The notes below the pieces were generated by a model. It ran no database searches. It was not told where the DNA came from and was given only the letters and a program-made list of their open reading frames with translations. The position numbers and the translations under genes are program-made. A DNA stretch of 64,000 nucleotides, from NCBI RefSeq assembly GCF_034521915.1, contig NZ_JAXHLU010000004.1, positions 1 to 64,000 of the forward strand, written 5' to 3'. This stretch comes from Fodinibius sp034521915 (GTDB lineage: Bacteria; Bacteroidota; Rhodothermia; Balneolales; Balneolaceae). Of the stretch, positions 8,320 to 17,422 are shown in pieces (the first letter of the stretch is position 1; each line of letters starts with the position of its first letter).

Positions 8320-9816
8320 TTATGCTTTTGACCAGGCATTGGCCGCTTTGAGCGCTCTGTTCCAACCGGCAATTAATTTGTCAGCCTTTTGAGGGTCCAT
8401 TTCGGTCTCAAAGCGGTTATCCTCTTTCCATTGTTCACTAATTTCTTCCTGACTTTCCCAATATCCTACCGCGAGACCGGCCAGGTATGCAGCACCAAGG
8501 GCTGTGGTTTCGAGGACTTTGGGGCGTATTACGGGTGCGTCAAGAATATCAGATTGGAATTGCATAAGAAGATCATTTTCGGTAGCTCCGCCATCTACGC
8601 GCAATTCACGAATTTCAATACCCGAGTCAGCTTCCATTGCTTTGAGAACATCTCGGGTTTGATAGGCAATGGCTTCCAGCGAAGCGCGGGCAAAGTGACC
8701 TGAATTGGTGCCGCGCGTCATACCCACAATTGTTCCTCTTGCGTGCTGGTTCCAGTGTGGGGCCCCAAGGCCTGCAAAGGCCGGCACGATATATACCCCG
8801 TCGTTATCAGGAACAGTTTTTGCCAGTGCTTCAACAATAGATGACTGACGAATTAACCCAAGTTCATCCCGCAGCCATTGAACAATAGCACCACCGATGA
8901 AAATACTGCCTTCCAATGCGTATTGAACCTTCCCGTCAACTTCCCAGGCAATGGTGGTAAGTAGATTATTTTCGGATTTTATAAACTTGTCGCCGGTGTT
9001 CATGATCATAAAACAGCCGGTACCATAGGTGTTTTTAACCATTCCTGACTTTACGCAGCGCTGACCAAATAGTGCCGCTTGTTGATCTCCTGCTATTCCG
9101 GCAATGGGAATTTTACTTGAGAAGATGGTGGTACGCGTATGACCGTAGACTTCACTCGATTGTTTAACTTCAGGTAATAATGACTTAGGGATATCCAATA
9201 AATCAATAATTTCATCATCCCATTTTCCCTCTCTAATGTTGTAAAGCATGGTCCGAGAGGCGTTGGTTGCATCCGTAACATGAAGGTCACCGCCGGTGAA
9301 TTTCCATGCCAGCCAGGAGTCCATGGTGCCGAAAGCCAGTTCTCCTTTTTGGGCTCGTTCTCTTACGCCTTCCACATTTTCGAGAATCCAGCGAATTTTG
9401 GTAGCCGAAAAATAAGAATCGATCATCAGGCCTGTTTTATCCTGGATCATATCGGTATGTCCCTGTTCTTTAAGCTCATCACAGTAATCTGATGTTCGTC
9501 GATCCTGCCAAACAATAGCATTGTAAACCGGCTTGCCGGTTTTGCGGTCCCAAATGAGCGTTGTTTCGCGCTGATTGGTAATGCCGATTCCTGCGATATT
9601 ATTACCGTTTATTCCTGCCTTGGCGATTACCTCGGCCACAGTACTGGCTTGGGTAGACCAGATCTCGTTACCGTCGTGCTCTACCCATCCGGCATTGGGA
9701 TAAATTTGTTGAAATTCGGCTTGAGCTGATGACACAATAGAACCTTTATGATCAAAGATGATTGATCGGGAGCTGGTAGTGCCCTGGTCGAGTGCTAATA
9801 TATACTGGTCATACAT
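8320..9816 (-). CDS. glpK: Glycerol kinase
   Basis: A 498-residue FGGY-family kinase that converts glycerol and ATP to glycerol 3-phosphate in the cytoplasm. The N-terminal phosphate-binding loop LALDQGTTSSRS (about residues 8-19) and the later DGGATEND motif are characteristic, as are ITNQRETT and WQDRRT. Length matches the family (about 500). It is the first enzyme gene after the GntR regulator gene. Its 178-base upstream gap holds two operator-like palindromes, so glpK-glpD-glpF-porin is probably one regulated transcript. Confidence 0.96.
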   Translation of the reverse strand: MYDQYILALDQGTTSSRSIIFDHKGSIVSSAQAEFQQIYPNAGWVEHDGNEIWSTQASTVAEVIAKAGINGNNIAGIGITNQRETTLIWDRKTGKPVYNAIVWQDRRTSDYCDELKEQGHTDMIQDKTGLMIDSYFSATKIRWILENVEGVRERAQKGELAFGTMDSWLAWKFTGGDLHVTDATNASRTMLYNIREGKWDDEIIDLLDIPKSLLPEVKQSSEVYGHTRTTIFSSKIPIAGIAGDQQAALFGQRCVKSGMVKNTYGTGCFMIMNTGDKFIKSENNLLTTIAWEVDGKVQYALEGSIFIGGAIVQWLRDELGLIRQSSIVEALAKTVPDNDGVYIVPAFAGLGAPHWNQHARGTIVGMTRGTNSGHFARASLEAIAYQTRDVLKAMEADSGIEIRELRVDGGATENDLLMQFQSDILDAPVIRPKVLETTALGAAYLAGLAVGYWESQEEISEQWKEDNRFETEMDPQKADKLIAGWNRALKAANAWSKA

Positions 9817-9866
9817 GAGAAACGGGTTTAAGGATTATAGATGGCGATCATTTGTATTAATGTATG

Positions 9867-9880
9867 GTTGTCTATACAAC
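9867..9880. promoter_or_regulatory. Candidate GntR operator upstream of glpK
   Basis: The 14-base inverted repeat GTTGTCTATACAAC lies 51 bases upstream of the glpK start. Its arms GTTGT/ACAAC flank CTAT. It resembles known sites of UTRA-domain GntR regulators, which share a GT-TATA-AC layout (the TreR and PhnF type). The only regulator gene of that class nearby is the adjacent one at 9995-10780. Binding is an inference. Confidence 0.5.
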
Positions 9881-9894
9881 TTGTAATCAATTTG

Positions 9895-9908
9895 TGAAAC
9901 CGGTTACA
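9895..9908. promoter_or_regulatory. cre-like LacI-family operator upstream of glpK
   Basis: The 14 bases TGAAACCGGTTACA fit the catabolite-responsive-element consensus TGWAANCGNTNWCA at every defined position, with the central CG typical of LacI-family sites. The site is about 80 bases before glpK and 14 bases from the GntR-like palindrome. No LacI-family gene is in the window, so the cognate factor is unknown. A second, carbon-status layer of control is inferred. Confidence 0.4.
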
Positions 9909-9994
9909 ATAAGTCAAGAAAAATCTTTCAAAGAGAAAAAAATCTTTTCTCTTACTAATATGCTGCAAGAGAGCGCCTTAGCGATGAGGTTATA

Positions 9995-10780
9995 TTACGA
10001 TATCGTCTGGTCGGAGATATCTATGGGTAAACCGGTTTCAGTATGGGTGCGATCGTACGAGATAGTTTTGGTCGTAAAACTGATTCGATCGCTTCTATAG
10101 ACATCTTCGGAATACTGGAAATATTCACCCGACTTGGTTTGGATGAGTCGCTTTAGTAGCAACAATGGCGTACCTATAGGAATATTTAGCATTTGATGCT
10201 CAGGCTCACCGGCGTTAATTGCCTCGATATGCTGAACAGCTTCTCCCAGACGTATTTCGGTATGGTCGTATAATAATTTAAAAATTGAATTATTCGCCAG
10301 GTCTTTTTCATAGATAGGTTTGAATAGACGGTAATTGAAATAAGAGCGTTCAATAATTAATGGCAGATTATCGCCATAACGAACCCGGATGATATGTACT
10401 ACTTTATCGTCTTCGGACAAATGCATCCGCTCTTTTAACTCCTCCGGAGGGGTAATAATCTCTTTATGAAGAAGCTTAGCGTCCGGTTTGATGTTATTTC
10501 GTTTCATCAGCTCACTGAAACCGATGAGCTGATCGGATGTTTGTTCAATTTTTTTATAGGTAACAAATGTCCCTTTACCTTGTTCCCGTACTAAGTAGCC
10601 TTGATTGATTAACATTTTAACAGCCTCTCGTACGGTTCCTCGGCTCACGTCAAACTGGTCAACCAGTTCGGTATCGCTGGGGAATCGATCATTTTCTTCA
10701 TATTCTCCGGATTGAATCTTCTCCAGCAGCTTCTCATAAATCTGGTAATATTTGGGGCTATTTGGAGAAAATGAGATCAT
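9995..10780 (-). CDS. GntR-family transcriptional regulator, HutC subfamily (UTRA)
   Basis: A 261-residue regulator. The winged-helix DNA-binding domain occupies about residues 8-75, with the recognition segment SRGTVREAVKMLINQGYL. A UTRA ligand-binding domain follows (about 95-240), with the motif RVRYGDNLPLIIERSYF. UTRA regulators usually sense a sugar phosphate or metabolite of the pathway they control. This gene lies directly upstream of glpK on the same strand, so glycerol 3-phosphate is a reasonable guess for the ligand. The operator-like repeat at 9867-9880 is its likely target. Class assignment is secure; ligand and mode (repressor is usual) are inferred. Confidence 0.9.
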   Translation of the reverse strand: MISFSPNSPKYYQIYEKLLEKIQSGEYEENDRFPSDTELVDQFDVSRGTVREAVKMLINQGYLVREQGKGTFVTYKKIEQTSDQLIGFSELMKRNNIKPDAKLLHKEIITPPEELKERMHLSEDDKVVHIIRVRYGDNLPLIIERSYFNYRLFKPIYEKDLANNSIFKLLYDHTEIRLGEAVQHIEAINAGEPEHQMLNIPIGTPLLLLKRLIQTKSGEYFQYSEDVYRSDRISFTTKTISYDRTHTETGLPIDISDQTIS

Positions 10781-10920
10781 TAAAAATTATTTGTGGTTAA
10801 ACGGTTCTGTAATGCTTATTCAAATATATCATCCCTATAAAATATAAAATACTTACATTAGTCACCGAAGGCTAATATCAGTAGTATAGTATCAGCAATA
10901 AATATTATTGTAAACTAAAA

Positions 10921-11442
10921 CTATTCTGCGGTACTCAAAAGCATATCGGAATAGGAGTGGGAGATGAGTTGATTATCCTTAATGTCGAATAGCTCAAGAT
11001 ATTTTTGGCACTGCTTACGAAGCTTTTCTTCTCCGATGGTGCCATCTTCGTCAATTGCTTCAATCTCCACAAAATTACCAAGCTCTTTTACCTTATCGAT
11101 ATGAAATTTTATGTTATCGATGAAATAGATCTCACGCACTTTATCAACCACTACTTTAATGCCCAAGGCATTACCCAGAAGTGTATGTAATTTTTCGGGA
11201 TGTTCTGCGGGTACCAGGTTGATATTTGAGGCTTTGGGTCCGGATTGGTTATCACGCCGGTAGAAAATGAGGTTGTTTTCGATTGTGCCTTGGCGCAGTT
11301 TCAGCCTTCCTTCAGGTACGTCAAAATAGGTATCTGTTTGATGGTCGGTACCTTCGAAATCGGCATTGTGCTCGTGAAGTATTGTACGGATGCGATCGGG
11401 CTGATCGCAGCGAGCTTTTATTTCGATATTGAGGATGTCCAT
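10921..11442 (-). CDS. CYTH-domain protein (class IV adenylate cyclase-like)
   Basis: A 173-residue CYTH (CyaB/thiamine-triphosphatase) fold protein. The N-terminal signature reads NIEIKAR at residues 5-11, where the usual ExExK motif has asparagine for the first glutamate; this variant is common in CyaB-like homologues. Alternating basic and acidic strands follow (KLRQGTIENNLIFYRR, FVEIEAIDEDG), as expected for a triphosphate-binding tunnel. Members are often labelled adenylate cyclase, but many act on inorganic triphosphate or have no known substrate. It stands alone between the glp regulator and plsC. Confidence 0.8.
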   Translation of the reverse strand: MDILNIEIKARCDQPDRIRTILHEHNADFEGTDHQTDTYFDVPEGRLKLRQGTIENNLIFYRRDNQSGPKASNINLVPAEHPEKLHTLLGNALGIKVVVDKVREIYFIDNIKFHIDKVKELGNFVEIEAIDEDGTIGEEKLRKQCQKYLELFDIKDNQLISHSYSDMLLSTAE

Positions 11443-11471
11443 TGGAATTTTTTTTATCTTTTTTATTGCTT

Positions 11472-11585
11472 AGGAGTACAACTCCTTCGCAACTATAAAA
11501 TCCCTCTTGGAGAAGAGGGATTTAGGGAGATTGAACTTAAAGTTATCTGGGAGTTGAACAAGAGTTTAGAGGGAGTTGTACTCCC
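11472..11585. repeat. Nested hairpins between the CYTH gene and plsC
   Basis: Three palindromes sit in the 159-base gap: AGGAGTACAACTCCT at 11472-11486, ATCCCTCT/AGAGGGAT at 11500-11521, and GGGAGTTGTACTCCC at 11571-11585. The first and third are the same motif family, in inverted context. The middle one resembles the repeat family seen around the DUF559 cassette near 50.5 kb. Probably a non-coding repeat island. Confidence 0.55.
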
Positions 11586-11601
11586 GAAAAGTTGATTAAC
11601 A

Positions 11602-12369
11602 TCACGAAATAGACCGTACATCATCATCTTCAACATTTTCCCACTCCAAATATTTGTTTCTTACTTCTTTCATTTTCTCTTCCAGATTATCGAGCGTCCA
11701 ATCAGTAGTATCAATAGCTTCATGGATGTGTGCCGTAACTTGACCCGACTTGGTGATCATGGTTCCGCCCTTACTGAGATCACGGTTCCCTTCAAAATAG
11801 ATGGGCACAATAGGATAGTCCAGATCCATGGCCATGCGAAAGGGGCCTTTTTTAAAGGGACCGATAATGCCGGGATGTTTGCGTGATCCTTCGGGGGCCA
11901 TCATCACCGAAAGCTGATCGCGTTTAATGCGGCGGTGTGTTTTCTTCAGCGTTTGAATGGCTTTATCGGTTTTTTTGCGTTTGATGAAAATTTGTCCGGT
12001 AAGTCGGCCCAAAATCAAAAAAATGGGATTGTACTGGAACTCCCACTTGGCTACGAAACGAATTTTGGGCAATCCCAGAGCCAGCAGGGTAAGGACATCC
12101 AGCGTAGAGCTGTGGTTAATGATAAAAACGGCCGGGCTGGTTAGTTGATCGGCATGCATTTTGACATCAAAAGAGATGCCACTGACCCACATTACGGGAC
12201 GCACCATTATGGGAGCAATTCGTTCTACAACAAAATTGGAGGCCTTGCCAAAAGATATCAGTAGCAGAAATAAAATAATAGGAGTAAAGAGCAAAAAGAT
12301 CAGAAAAAATATAGCAATGGCAAGGATGCTGCGCAGATATTCTGGAAAGCCGAAGTCCGGGTAGCTCAT
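11602..12369 (-). CDS. plsC: 1-acyl-sn-glycerol-3-phosphate acyltransferase (PlsC/LPLAT family)
   Basis: A 255-residue membrane-bound acyltransferase that adds an acyl chain to lysophosphatidic acid in phospholipid synthesis. The catalytic HX4D motif is NHSSTLD with His86 and Asp91. The substrate motif PEGSR at residues 159-163 replaces the common EGTR form. A long hydrophobic N-terminal anchor covers about residues 13-40. The C-terminus is acidic (ENVEDDD). Closely related LPLAT proteins act on other lysolipids, so substrate is assigned by family only. Confidence 0.87.
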   Translation of the reverse strand: MSYPDFGFPEYLRSILAIAIFFLIFLLFTPIILFLLLISFGKASNFVVERIAPIMVRPVMWVSGISFDVKMHADQLTSPAVFIINHSSTLDVLTLLALGLPKIRFVAKWEFQYNPIFLILGRLTGQIFIKRKKTDKAIQTLKKTHRRIKRDQLSVMMAPEGSRKHPGIIGPFKKGPFRMAMDLDYPIVPIYFEGNRDLSKGGTMITKSGQVTAHIHEAIDTTDWTLDNLEEKMKEVRNKYLEWENVEDDDVRSIS

Positions 12370-12506
12370 AATGCCCTTAATCTATTCACCAGTTATGTTG
12401 AGGGCTAATATAGCAAATTGATGGTTTATTGCGAGAATAGTCATTTGACTTGATGGCCGCTTTTATACAGATTGCGGTGACCTTTTGAATACCAACCAAA
12501 TAGAGG

Positions 12507-14057
12507 ATGACAGATACCAACAGTTCAATACTTTCTAAATTGTCCCAAGGAAACCGTATTAACATTGTCATTGGTCTTATTATAATTGTGTTGGGGGTTG
12601 TTTTTGCGGGTGAGCTTCCCCAGTATGGTGACCATTACGGATTTTGGTCGGTGCTCCCGCCTCTTATTGCTATTGTACTGGCGTTTTGGACCCAAGAGGT
12701 GGTGAGTTCCCTGTTTGTAGGTATCGTATTAGGGGGTTTTATTTCGGGCAATATAAATGTTGTGGATGCTTACCTTATTCCTTCGATTGGAACCGAGGAT
12801 TTTGCGCTTATTTTGCTGGTATATCTTTGGTCGCTCGGTGGTTTGATTGGTATCTGGACGCGCACCGGCGGAGCCGAACGTTTTGCCGAGTGGGCCGGTA
12901 GTAAAATTGTACGTGGACCAAAATCCGCTAAGTTTTTTACCTGGATGATGGGATTGGTTTTTCACCAGGGAGGAACAATCAGTACCGTTCTGACAGGAGC
13001 TACAGTGCGCCCGATTTCAGATGAACAAGGTGTTTCGCACGAAGAAAGTTCTTATATGGTAGATTCAACCGCATCGCCGGCCGCTACCGTAATTCCCTTT
13101 AATGTTTGGCCGCTCTATATTGCCGGATTATTGGTTGGTACGATCCCGCTGTTTGAAACGAATCAAGATGTTGTCAGCTTTTTTATTCAGGCAATACCAT
13201 TCAACTTTTACGGGATCTTTGCTCTTTTGATGACACTCCTCTTTGCCTGGGAGCTGCTGCCCTGGATTCCAAGTAAGAAAATGCGCGAAGCCATCAAGCG
13301 ATCTCGGGAAACCGGAAAGTTGGATCGGGATGGGTCGGAGCCGATGTCATCGAAAGAGTTAACAGAGATGGATATTCCGGAAGATTATAATTCAGGATTG
13401 ATAGATTTCTTAGGTCCCATTGGGACGCTGCTTGGAGTAGCGATTATTCCCTATATTATCACGTTTTATGTGATGGGCAATACCGAAGATCCGCTACTGA
13501 TGATTGCCGAGGCTTTTGTGTTAGCCGTACTTGCGGGTATGTTCATAGCGTTGGCAAAAGGGATGGAGCTTAAAACGGTGATGGATGGTTTTGTGGATGG
13601 CTGTAAAGGAGTGACAATTGGTGCTATTGTATTAGCTTTAGCAGTAACGCTGAAAGAGGTCGCCGAATCGGTGGGTACAGCAGAATATGTTGTTGCGATG
13701 GTGGGCGATTCTATTATGCCGATGTTTTTACCTGCTATCTTAATGGGATTATGTATGTTAATTGCTTTTGCAGCGGGAACCTCATTTGGGACGTATGCCG
13801 TGGTATTTCCGGTGGCGATGCCGTTGGCCTGGGCTATATTGCCTGATCCATTCTTTATTACGCTCTGCTTTGGAGCGGTTGTAGGCGGCAGTGTTTTTGG
13901 AGATCAGTGTTCACCTATCTCGGATACAACGATCCTATCTTCGCTGGCTACCGGTAGTGATTTAATGGATCACGTAAAAACCCAGATTCCCCTGGCACTT
14001 GTAGCTGCTGGAATTGGTGCTGTATTATACACGCTAATTGCTGCGGTATTTGTATAG
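12507..14057 (+). CDS. Na+/H+ antiporter, NhaC family
   Basis: A 516-residue polytopic membrane protein with about a dozen hydrophobic segments. The pattern WTRTGGAERFAEW, the FHQGGTISTVLTGATVRPISDE segment and the late FGDQCSPISDTTILSS motif are typical of the NhaC superfamily. These carriers export sodium in exchange for protons, which suits a salt-adapted organism. The gene is transcribed away from plsC and no partner gene follows. Related carriers move malate/lactate or arginine/ornithine, so sodium is the likely but not proven substrate. Confidence 0.88.
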   Translation: MTDTNSSILSKLSQGNRINIVIGLIIIVLGVVFAGELPQYGDHYGFWSVLPPLIAIVLAFWTQEVVSSLFVGIVLGGFISGNINVVDAYLIPSIGTEDFALILLVYLWSLGGLIGIWTRTGGAERFAEWAGSKIVRGPKSAKFFTWMMGLVFHQGGTISTVLTGATVRPISDEQGVSHEESSYMVDSTASPAATVIPFNVWPLYIAGLLVGTIPLFETNQDVVSFFIQAIPFNFYGIFALLMTLLFAWELLPWIPSKKMREAIKRSRETGKLDRDGSEPMSSKELTEMDIPEDYNSGLIDFLGPIGTLLGVAIIPYIITFYVMGNTEDPLLMIAEAFVLAVLAGMFIALAKGMELKTVMDGFVDGCKGVTIGAIVLALAVTLKEVAESVGTAEYVVAMVGDSIMPMFLPAILMGLCMLIAFAAGTSFGTYAVVFPVAMPLAWAILPDPFFITLCFGAVVGGSVFGDQCSPISDTTILSSLATGSDLMDHVKTQIPLALVAAGIGAVLYTLIAAVFV

Positions 14058-14138
14058 TTCTCTGATAACATAGTCGAATATATGAACACTAAGGATTTTA
14101 GGAATCCTCAGGGTTTATAAATAAAATAGCTGGGAATA

Positions 14139-14594
14139 TTACTCCTCTAAATCCGATGTACAATGTGGGCAACGTGTTGCCTTTACGGAAATATCAGAAA
14201 AACAGTAATCGCATTTTTTTACTGATGGTGAAACTGGCTCAGGAGTTTCTTCCGGCCGTTTTAGCTTGTTGATGTAGCGTATTAAAATAAATACGGCAAA
14301 TGCTACGATCAAAAAACTAATAGCAGTATTTATAAACTGACCGTAATTTATGGTAACGGCTCCAACTTCCTGGGCAGCGGATATGGTAGCATATGGAGGA
14401 GGAATACTTCCCTCCTTGAGTACAATAAAAAATTCCGAAAAGTCTACCCCTCCCATCAGCAGTCCCAATGGAGGCATTAATAGATCCTTCACAAGTGATT
14501 GAACAACACTGGTAAAGGCTGCACCGATGATAATTCCCACTGCCATATCCACTACATTCCCTTTAATGGCAAACTCTTTAAACTCTTTGAGCAT
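14139..14594 (-). CDS. mscL: Large-conductance mechanosensitive channel with C-terminal zinc ribbon
   Basis: A 151-residue MscL that opens under membrane tension to release solutes during osmotic down-shock. The conserved N-terminus (MLKEFKEFAIKGNVVDMAVG) and TM1 with GIIIGAAFTSVV are clear; TM2 spans about residues 88-106. After a short linker the protein ends in a four-cysteine module, Cys128, Cys131, Cys142 and Cys145 (CDYC...CPHC), a zinc-ribbon-like tail absent from E. coli MscL but seen in some other phyla. The gene stands alone. Confidence 0.95.
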   Translation of the reverse strand: MLKEFKEFAIKGNVVDMAVGIIIGAAFTSVVQSLVKDLLMPPLGLLMGGVDFSEFFIVLKEGSIPPPYATISAAQEVGAVTINYGQFINTAISFLIVAFAVFILIRYINKLKRPEETPEPVSPSVKKCDYCFSDISVKATRCPHCTSDLEE

Positions 14595-14713
14595 AGTCCC
14601 TCCTAATATTTGGATAATAGTTAACTACTGATAAAAATGACTTTACAAAAATGTAAGATAAAAACCTATAGAGAGGGCTTGATTATTCAATTTTAGATAA
14701 AAATGACGGGTGG

Positions 14714-14887
14714 TTAAGACTGAGGAATAATAGCGGAAATATCCTCGAAGTTGAGATAGAGCTCTTCCATCTCCTTGCCATCATCATCCTTAACTTCAAC
14801 TTTATCCAGGACATCGTTTAACTCAATACTGCCAGCTGTAATATCTACCATAACTCCGCTCTCAAAGATGATTTTATATTCAGTCAT
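14714..14887 (-). CDS. Small acidic conserved-looking protein (57 aa)
   Basis: An open frame of 57 codons plus TAA, starting ATG at 14887, in the gap between mscL and ftsH. The protein begins MTEYKIIFESGVMVDITAG and ends EDISAIIPQS. It has regular alternating strands, many acidic residues and third-position usage like the neighbouring genes. No recognisable domain, signal peptide or membrane helix. I do not recognise the family; composition and placement argue for a real small gene. Confidence 0.6.
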   Translation of the reverse strand: MTEYKIIFESGVMVDITAGSIELNDVLDKVEVKDDDGKEMEELYLNFEDISAIIPQS

Positions 14888-15003
14888 TATATAAGTGCTT
14901 TTTGTTTAGAAATTACCAAGATATTTGCAGCGTGTTATATTATTCCATACATGAATACTGCATTACATGTATCTGAATTCCAAAACTCCGAAAAATATTT
15001 CAG

Positions 15004-17001
15004 TTATTCTTCTTCGTCAGCAGGCTCTTCGTTCTCTTTTAATTTAGTATCATCTTTTGATTTTTCCTGGTTTTCTTCGTCAGCTGTTTCCTCTTCTGCT
15101 GATCCATTCAGCCATTCCATTACTTTTTTACCGGAAATCTCTTCGTGTTCGATGAGCTCTTCAGCAAGTTTATCAAGGATATCTCTGTGTTCGGTGATAG
15201 CGGTAACGGCACGGTTATAGGCCTCTTTGAGGATTCTCAGGACTTCCTCATCTACTTCACGGGCCGTGCTTTCACTGTATTCCTTAGAACTTCCCATCTG
15301 TTCGCCCAAGAATACCTGTTCACGCTGACTGCCAAAAGCGATGTTGTTAAATTTATCGCTCATACCCCAGTCGAGCACCATCTTTCGGGCCAGCTTGCGA
15401 ATCTGCTTGAGATCGTTTTCGGCACCGCTGGTGGCCGTATCAAAAATGAGATTTTCTGCAGCACGTCCACCCATCATTACGGCCATACGGTCGAGCATGT
15501 ATTTCTTTTCGTATAAATACTTTTCTTTATCCGGCATCTGCATAGTTACGCCCATTGCTTGGCCACGTGGTATTACGGTTACCTTGTGGATGGGATCAGT
15601 GTTAGGTAACACTGCCGCAACAATTGCATGTCCGGCTTCGTGGTAGGCTAAAAGTTTTTTCTCGTGATCAGTAAGCCTGATGCCTTCCCGTTTAAGGCCC
15701 ATCATTACCTTGTCGCGGGCCTGGTCGATATCTTGCTGTTCAATTGCCTTTCGTTTGTATCGCGCAGCAATAAGAGCAGCTTCATTGAGCAAGTTTTCGA
15801 GATCGGCACCGCTAAAGCCGGGGGTTGATCGGGCAATTTCTTCAAGATTCACATCCTCTGAAACTTTTTTGTTTTGAGAGTGGATTTTTAGAATTTGCTC
15901 GCGGTGTTCCTGCGTAGGCAGATGTACGGTGATCTGACGATCAAAACGGCCGGGACGCAACAAGGCCTTATCCAAAATATCGGGACGGTTGGTCGCTGCC
16001 ATTACGACGACCCCTTCATTTTTTTCGAATCCGTCGAGTTCGGAGAGTAGCTGGTTGAGCGTCTGTTCTCGCTCGTCATGACCGCCACCAAGACCTGCAC
16101 CGCGCTTACGTCCGATAGAGTCAATTTCATCAATGAAAATGATTGCAGGTTCTTTTTCTTTGGCTTTTTCAAACATATCGCGAACGCGCTTGGCGCCAAC
16201 GCCAACAAACATTTCCATAAAATCAGAGCCGGTAATTGTAAAAAATGGTACGCCTGCTTCGCCTGCTACTGCACGGGCAAGTAACGTTTTACCGGTACCG
16301 GGAGGACCTACCATCAACAGACCGCGGGGAAGTTCTCCACCCAGCGAATCAAATTTACCGGGATTTTTCAGGAAACTGACAACTTCCTGGAGTTCTGTTT
16401 TAGCTCCTTCAAGACCGGCCACATCATCAAATGTGGTGTTTACTGTTTCGGCATCCTGCAGCTTGGCCTTGCTTTCTCCGATCTTGAACATGTTTTGTCC
16501 CTGCATGCGCATTTGTCGGAAGAACTGGAAGCCGATCATAACGAGGAAAATAAGAGGGAGACCCCAGAGTAAGACGGTCCACCAGTTAAAGTCACTTTTG
16601 GGACGCGTTTCTACTTGCACGTCGTGCTCCTCGAGCATGCTCATCAGTTTATCATCCCCAAAAGAAGGTAGATAGGTGTTAAAACTTTTATAATGAGTAG
16701 TATCGTTTTCGGCCGCATTTAAACGCGTTGCCTCTTTGAGATCACCGGTAACTTGTTCACCTTGAATAAGAACCTTCTCGACATTGCCGGAGGTGATTTG
16801 ATTACGAAACTCGCTGTAATCAATAGTGGGAGGACCGCCAAAAAGTCCACCGCTTTGCGAGCTGAATAACCAAAAGCCAAAAAGCGCTGCTAAGACAATC
16901 CAGTAAAAGGTGTACTGATGTTTGCCTCCGGGCCCCTGAAGTCCTTTATTCTTTTTTTGATTGTTTTTATTTGAGTTTTGCTTCTTTTTATTCTCGGGCA
17001 T
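15004..17001 (-). CDS. ftsH: ATP-dependent zinc metalloprotease FtsH
   Basis: A 665-residue membrane-anchored AAA+ protease that degrades unassembled membrane proteins and short-lived regulators. Two N-terminal membrane segments (about 31-47 and 140-160) bracket a periplasmic domain. The AAA module has Walker A GPPGTGKT at 232-239 and Walker B IIFIDEID near 287-293. The zinc site HEAGH is at 454-458. The acidic C-terminal tail (EEPADEEE) is longer than in E. coli. The N-terminus is lysine/asparagine-rich. The gene is complete and is monocistronic as far as the sequence shows. Confidence 0.97.
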   Translation of the reverse strand: MPENKKKQNSNKNNQKKNKGLQGPGGKHQYTFYWIVLAALFGFWLFSSQSGGLFGGPPTIDYSEFRNQITSGNVEKVLIQGEQVTGDLKEATRLNAAENDTTHYKSFNTYLPSFGDDKLMSMLEEHDVQVETRPKSDFNWWTVLLWGLPLIFLVMIGFQFFRQMRMQGQNMFKIGESKAKLQDAETVNTTFDDVAGLEGAKTELQEVVSFLKNPGKFDSLGGELPRGLLMVGPPGTGKTLLARAVAGEAGVPFFTITGSDFMEMFVGVGAKRVRDMFEKAKEKEPAIIFIDEIDSIGRKRGAGLGGGHDEREQTLNQLLSELDGFEKNEGVVVMAATNRPDILDKALLRPGRFDRQITVHLPTQEHREQILKIHSQNKKVSEDVNLEEIARSTPGFSGADLENLLNEAALIAARYKRKAIEQQDIDQARDKVMMGLKREGIRLTDHEKKLLAYHEAGHAIVAAVLPNTDPIHKVTVIPRGQAMGVTMQMPDKEKYLYEKKYMLDRMAVMMGGRAAENLIFDTATSGAENDLKQIRKLARKMVLDWGMSDKFNNIAFGSQREQVFLGEQMGSSKEYSESTAREVDEEVLRILKEAYNRAVTAITEHRDILDKLAEELIEHEEISGKKVMEWLNGSAEEETADEENQEKSKDDTKLKENEEPADEEE

Positions 17002-17121
17002 AGAAAATAATTAAATGAAATCAACTAAAATTGGGATAAATATGTATCACATTCAACGAAAGTTAACGGTATTTAAATTCCAAGATTATCCAACCGTTTT
17101 ACTTTTTTACTCTGAATTATA

Positions 17122-17159
17122 CAAAAAAAGCCTCTGAGGCTATCAACCAGCAGAGGCTT
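17122..17159 (-). terminator. Rho-independent terminator after tRNA-Lys
   Basis: Read on the minus strand, AAGCCTCTG pairs with CAGAGGCTT and is followed by a run of seven T residues. It lies 24 bases beyond the 3' end of the tRNA gene and is therefore its terminator. Confidence 0.85.
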
Positions 17160-17182
17160 AGAGAGAGTTTCTTTACATATTG

Positions 17183-17255
17183 TGAGTCGGGAGGGGATCG
17201 AACCCACGACCCACGCCTTAAAAGGGCGTTGCTCTACCAACTGAGCTACCGACTC
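17183..17255 (-). tRNA. tRNA-Lys (anticodon UUU)
   Basis: On the minus strand a 73-base cloverleaf can be drawn. The acceptor arms are GAGTCGG/CCGACTC with discriminator A. The D arm contains AGCTCAGTTGGTAGAGC. The anticodon stem ACGCC/GGCGT encloses loop CTTTTAA, so the anticodon is TTT (lysine). The T arm is GTGGG/CCCTC around TTCGATC with one T-T mismatch. CCA is not encoded. Followed by a strong terminator. Confidence 0.95.
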
Positions 17256-17422
17256 TCGGGTCAAAAACAGATTCCAAATATACGGATTTCGACCGACTAA
17301 TTTCAAGGAAAAATCAGCTAAAATTTTATTTCTTTTAAATTCAGAATAAAGGGGAAGGAAATTGATCGATTTTGGTAAAAAAATAGTACCTTCAACGTAT
17401 TTCGAACTTTAAGACAAAAAGC

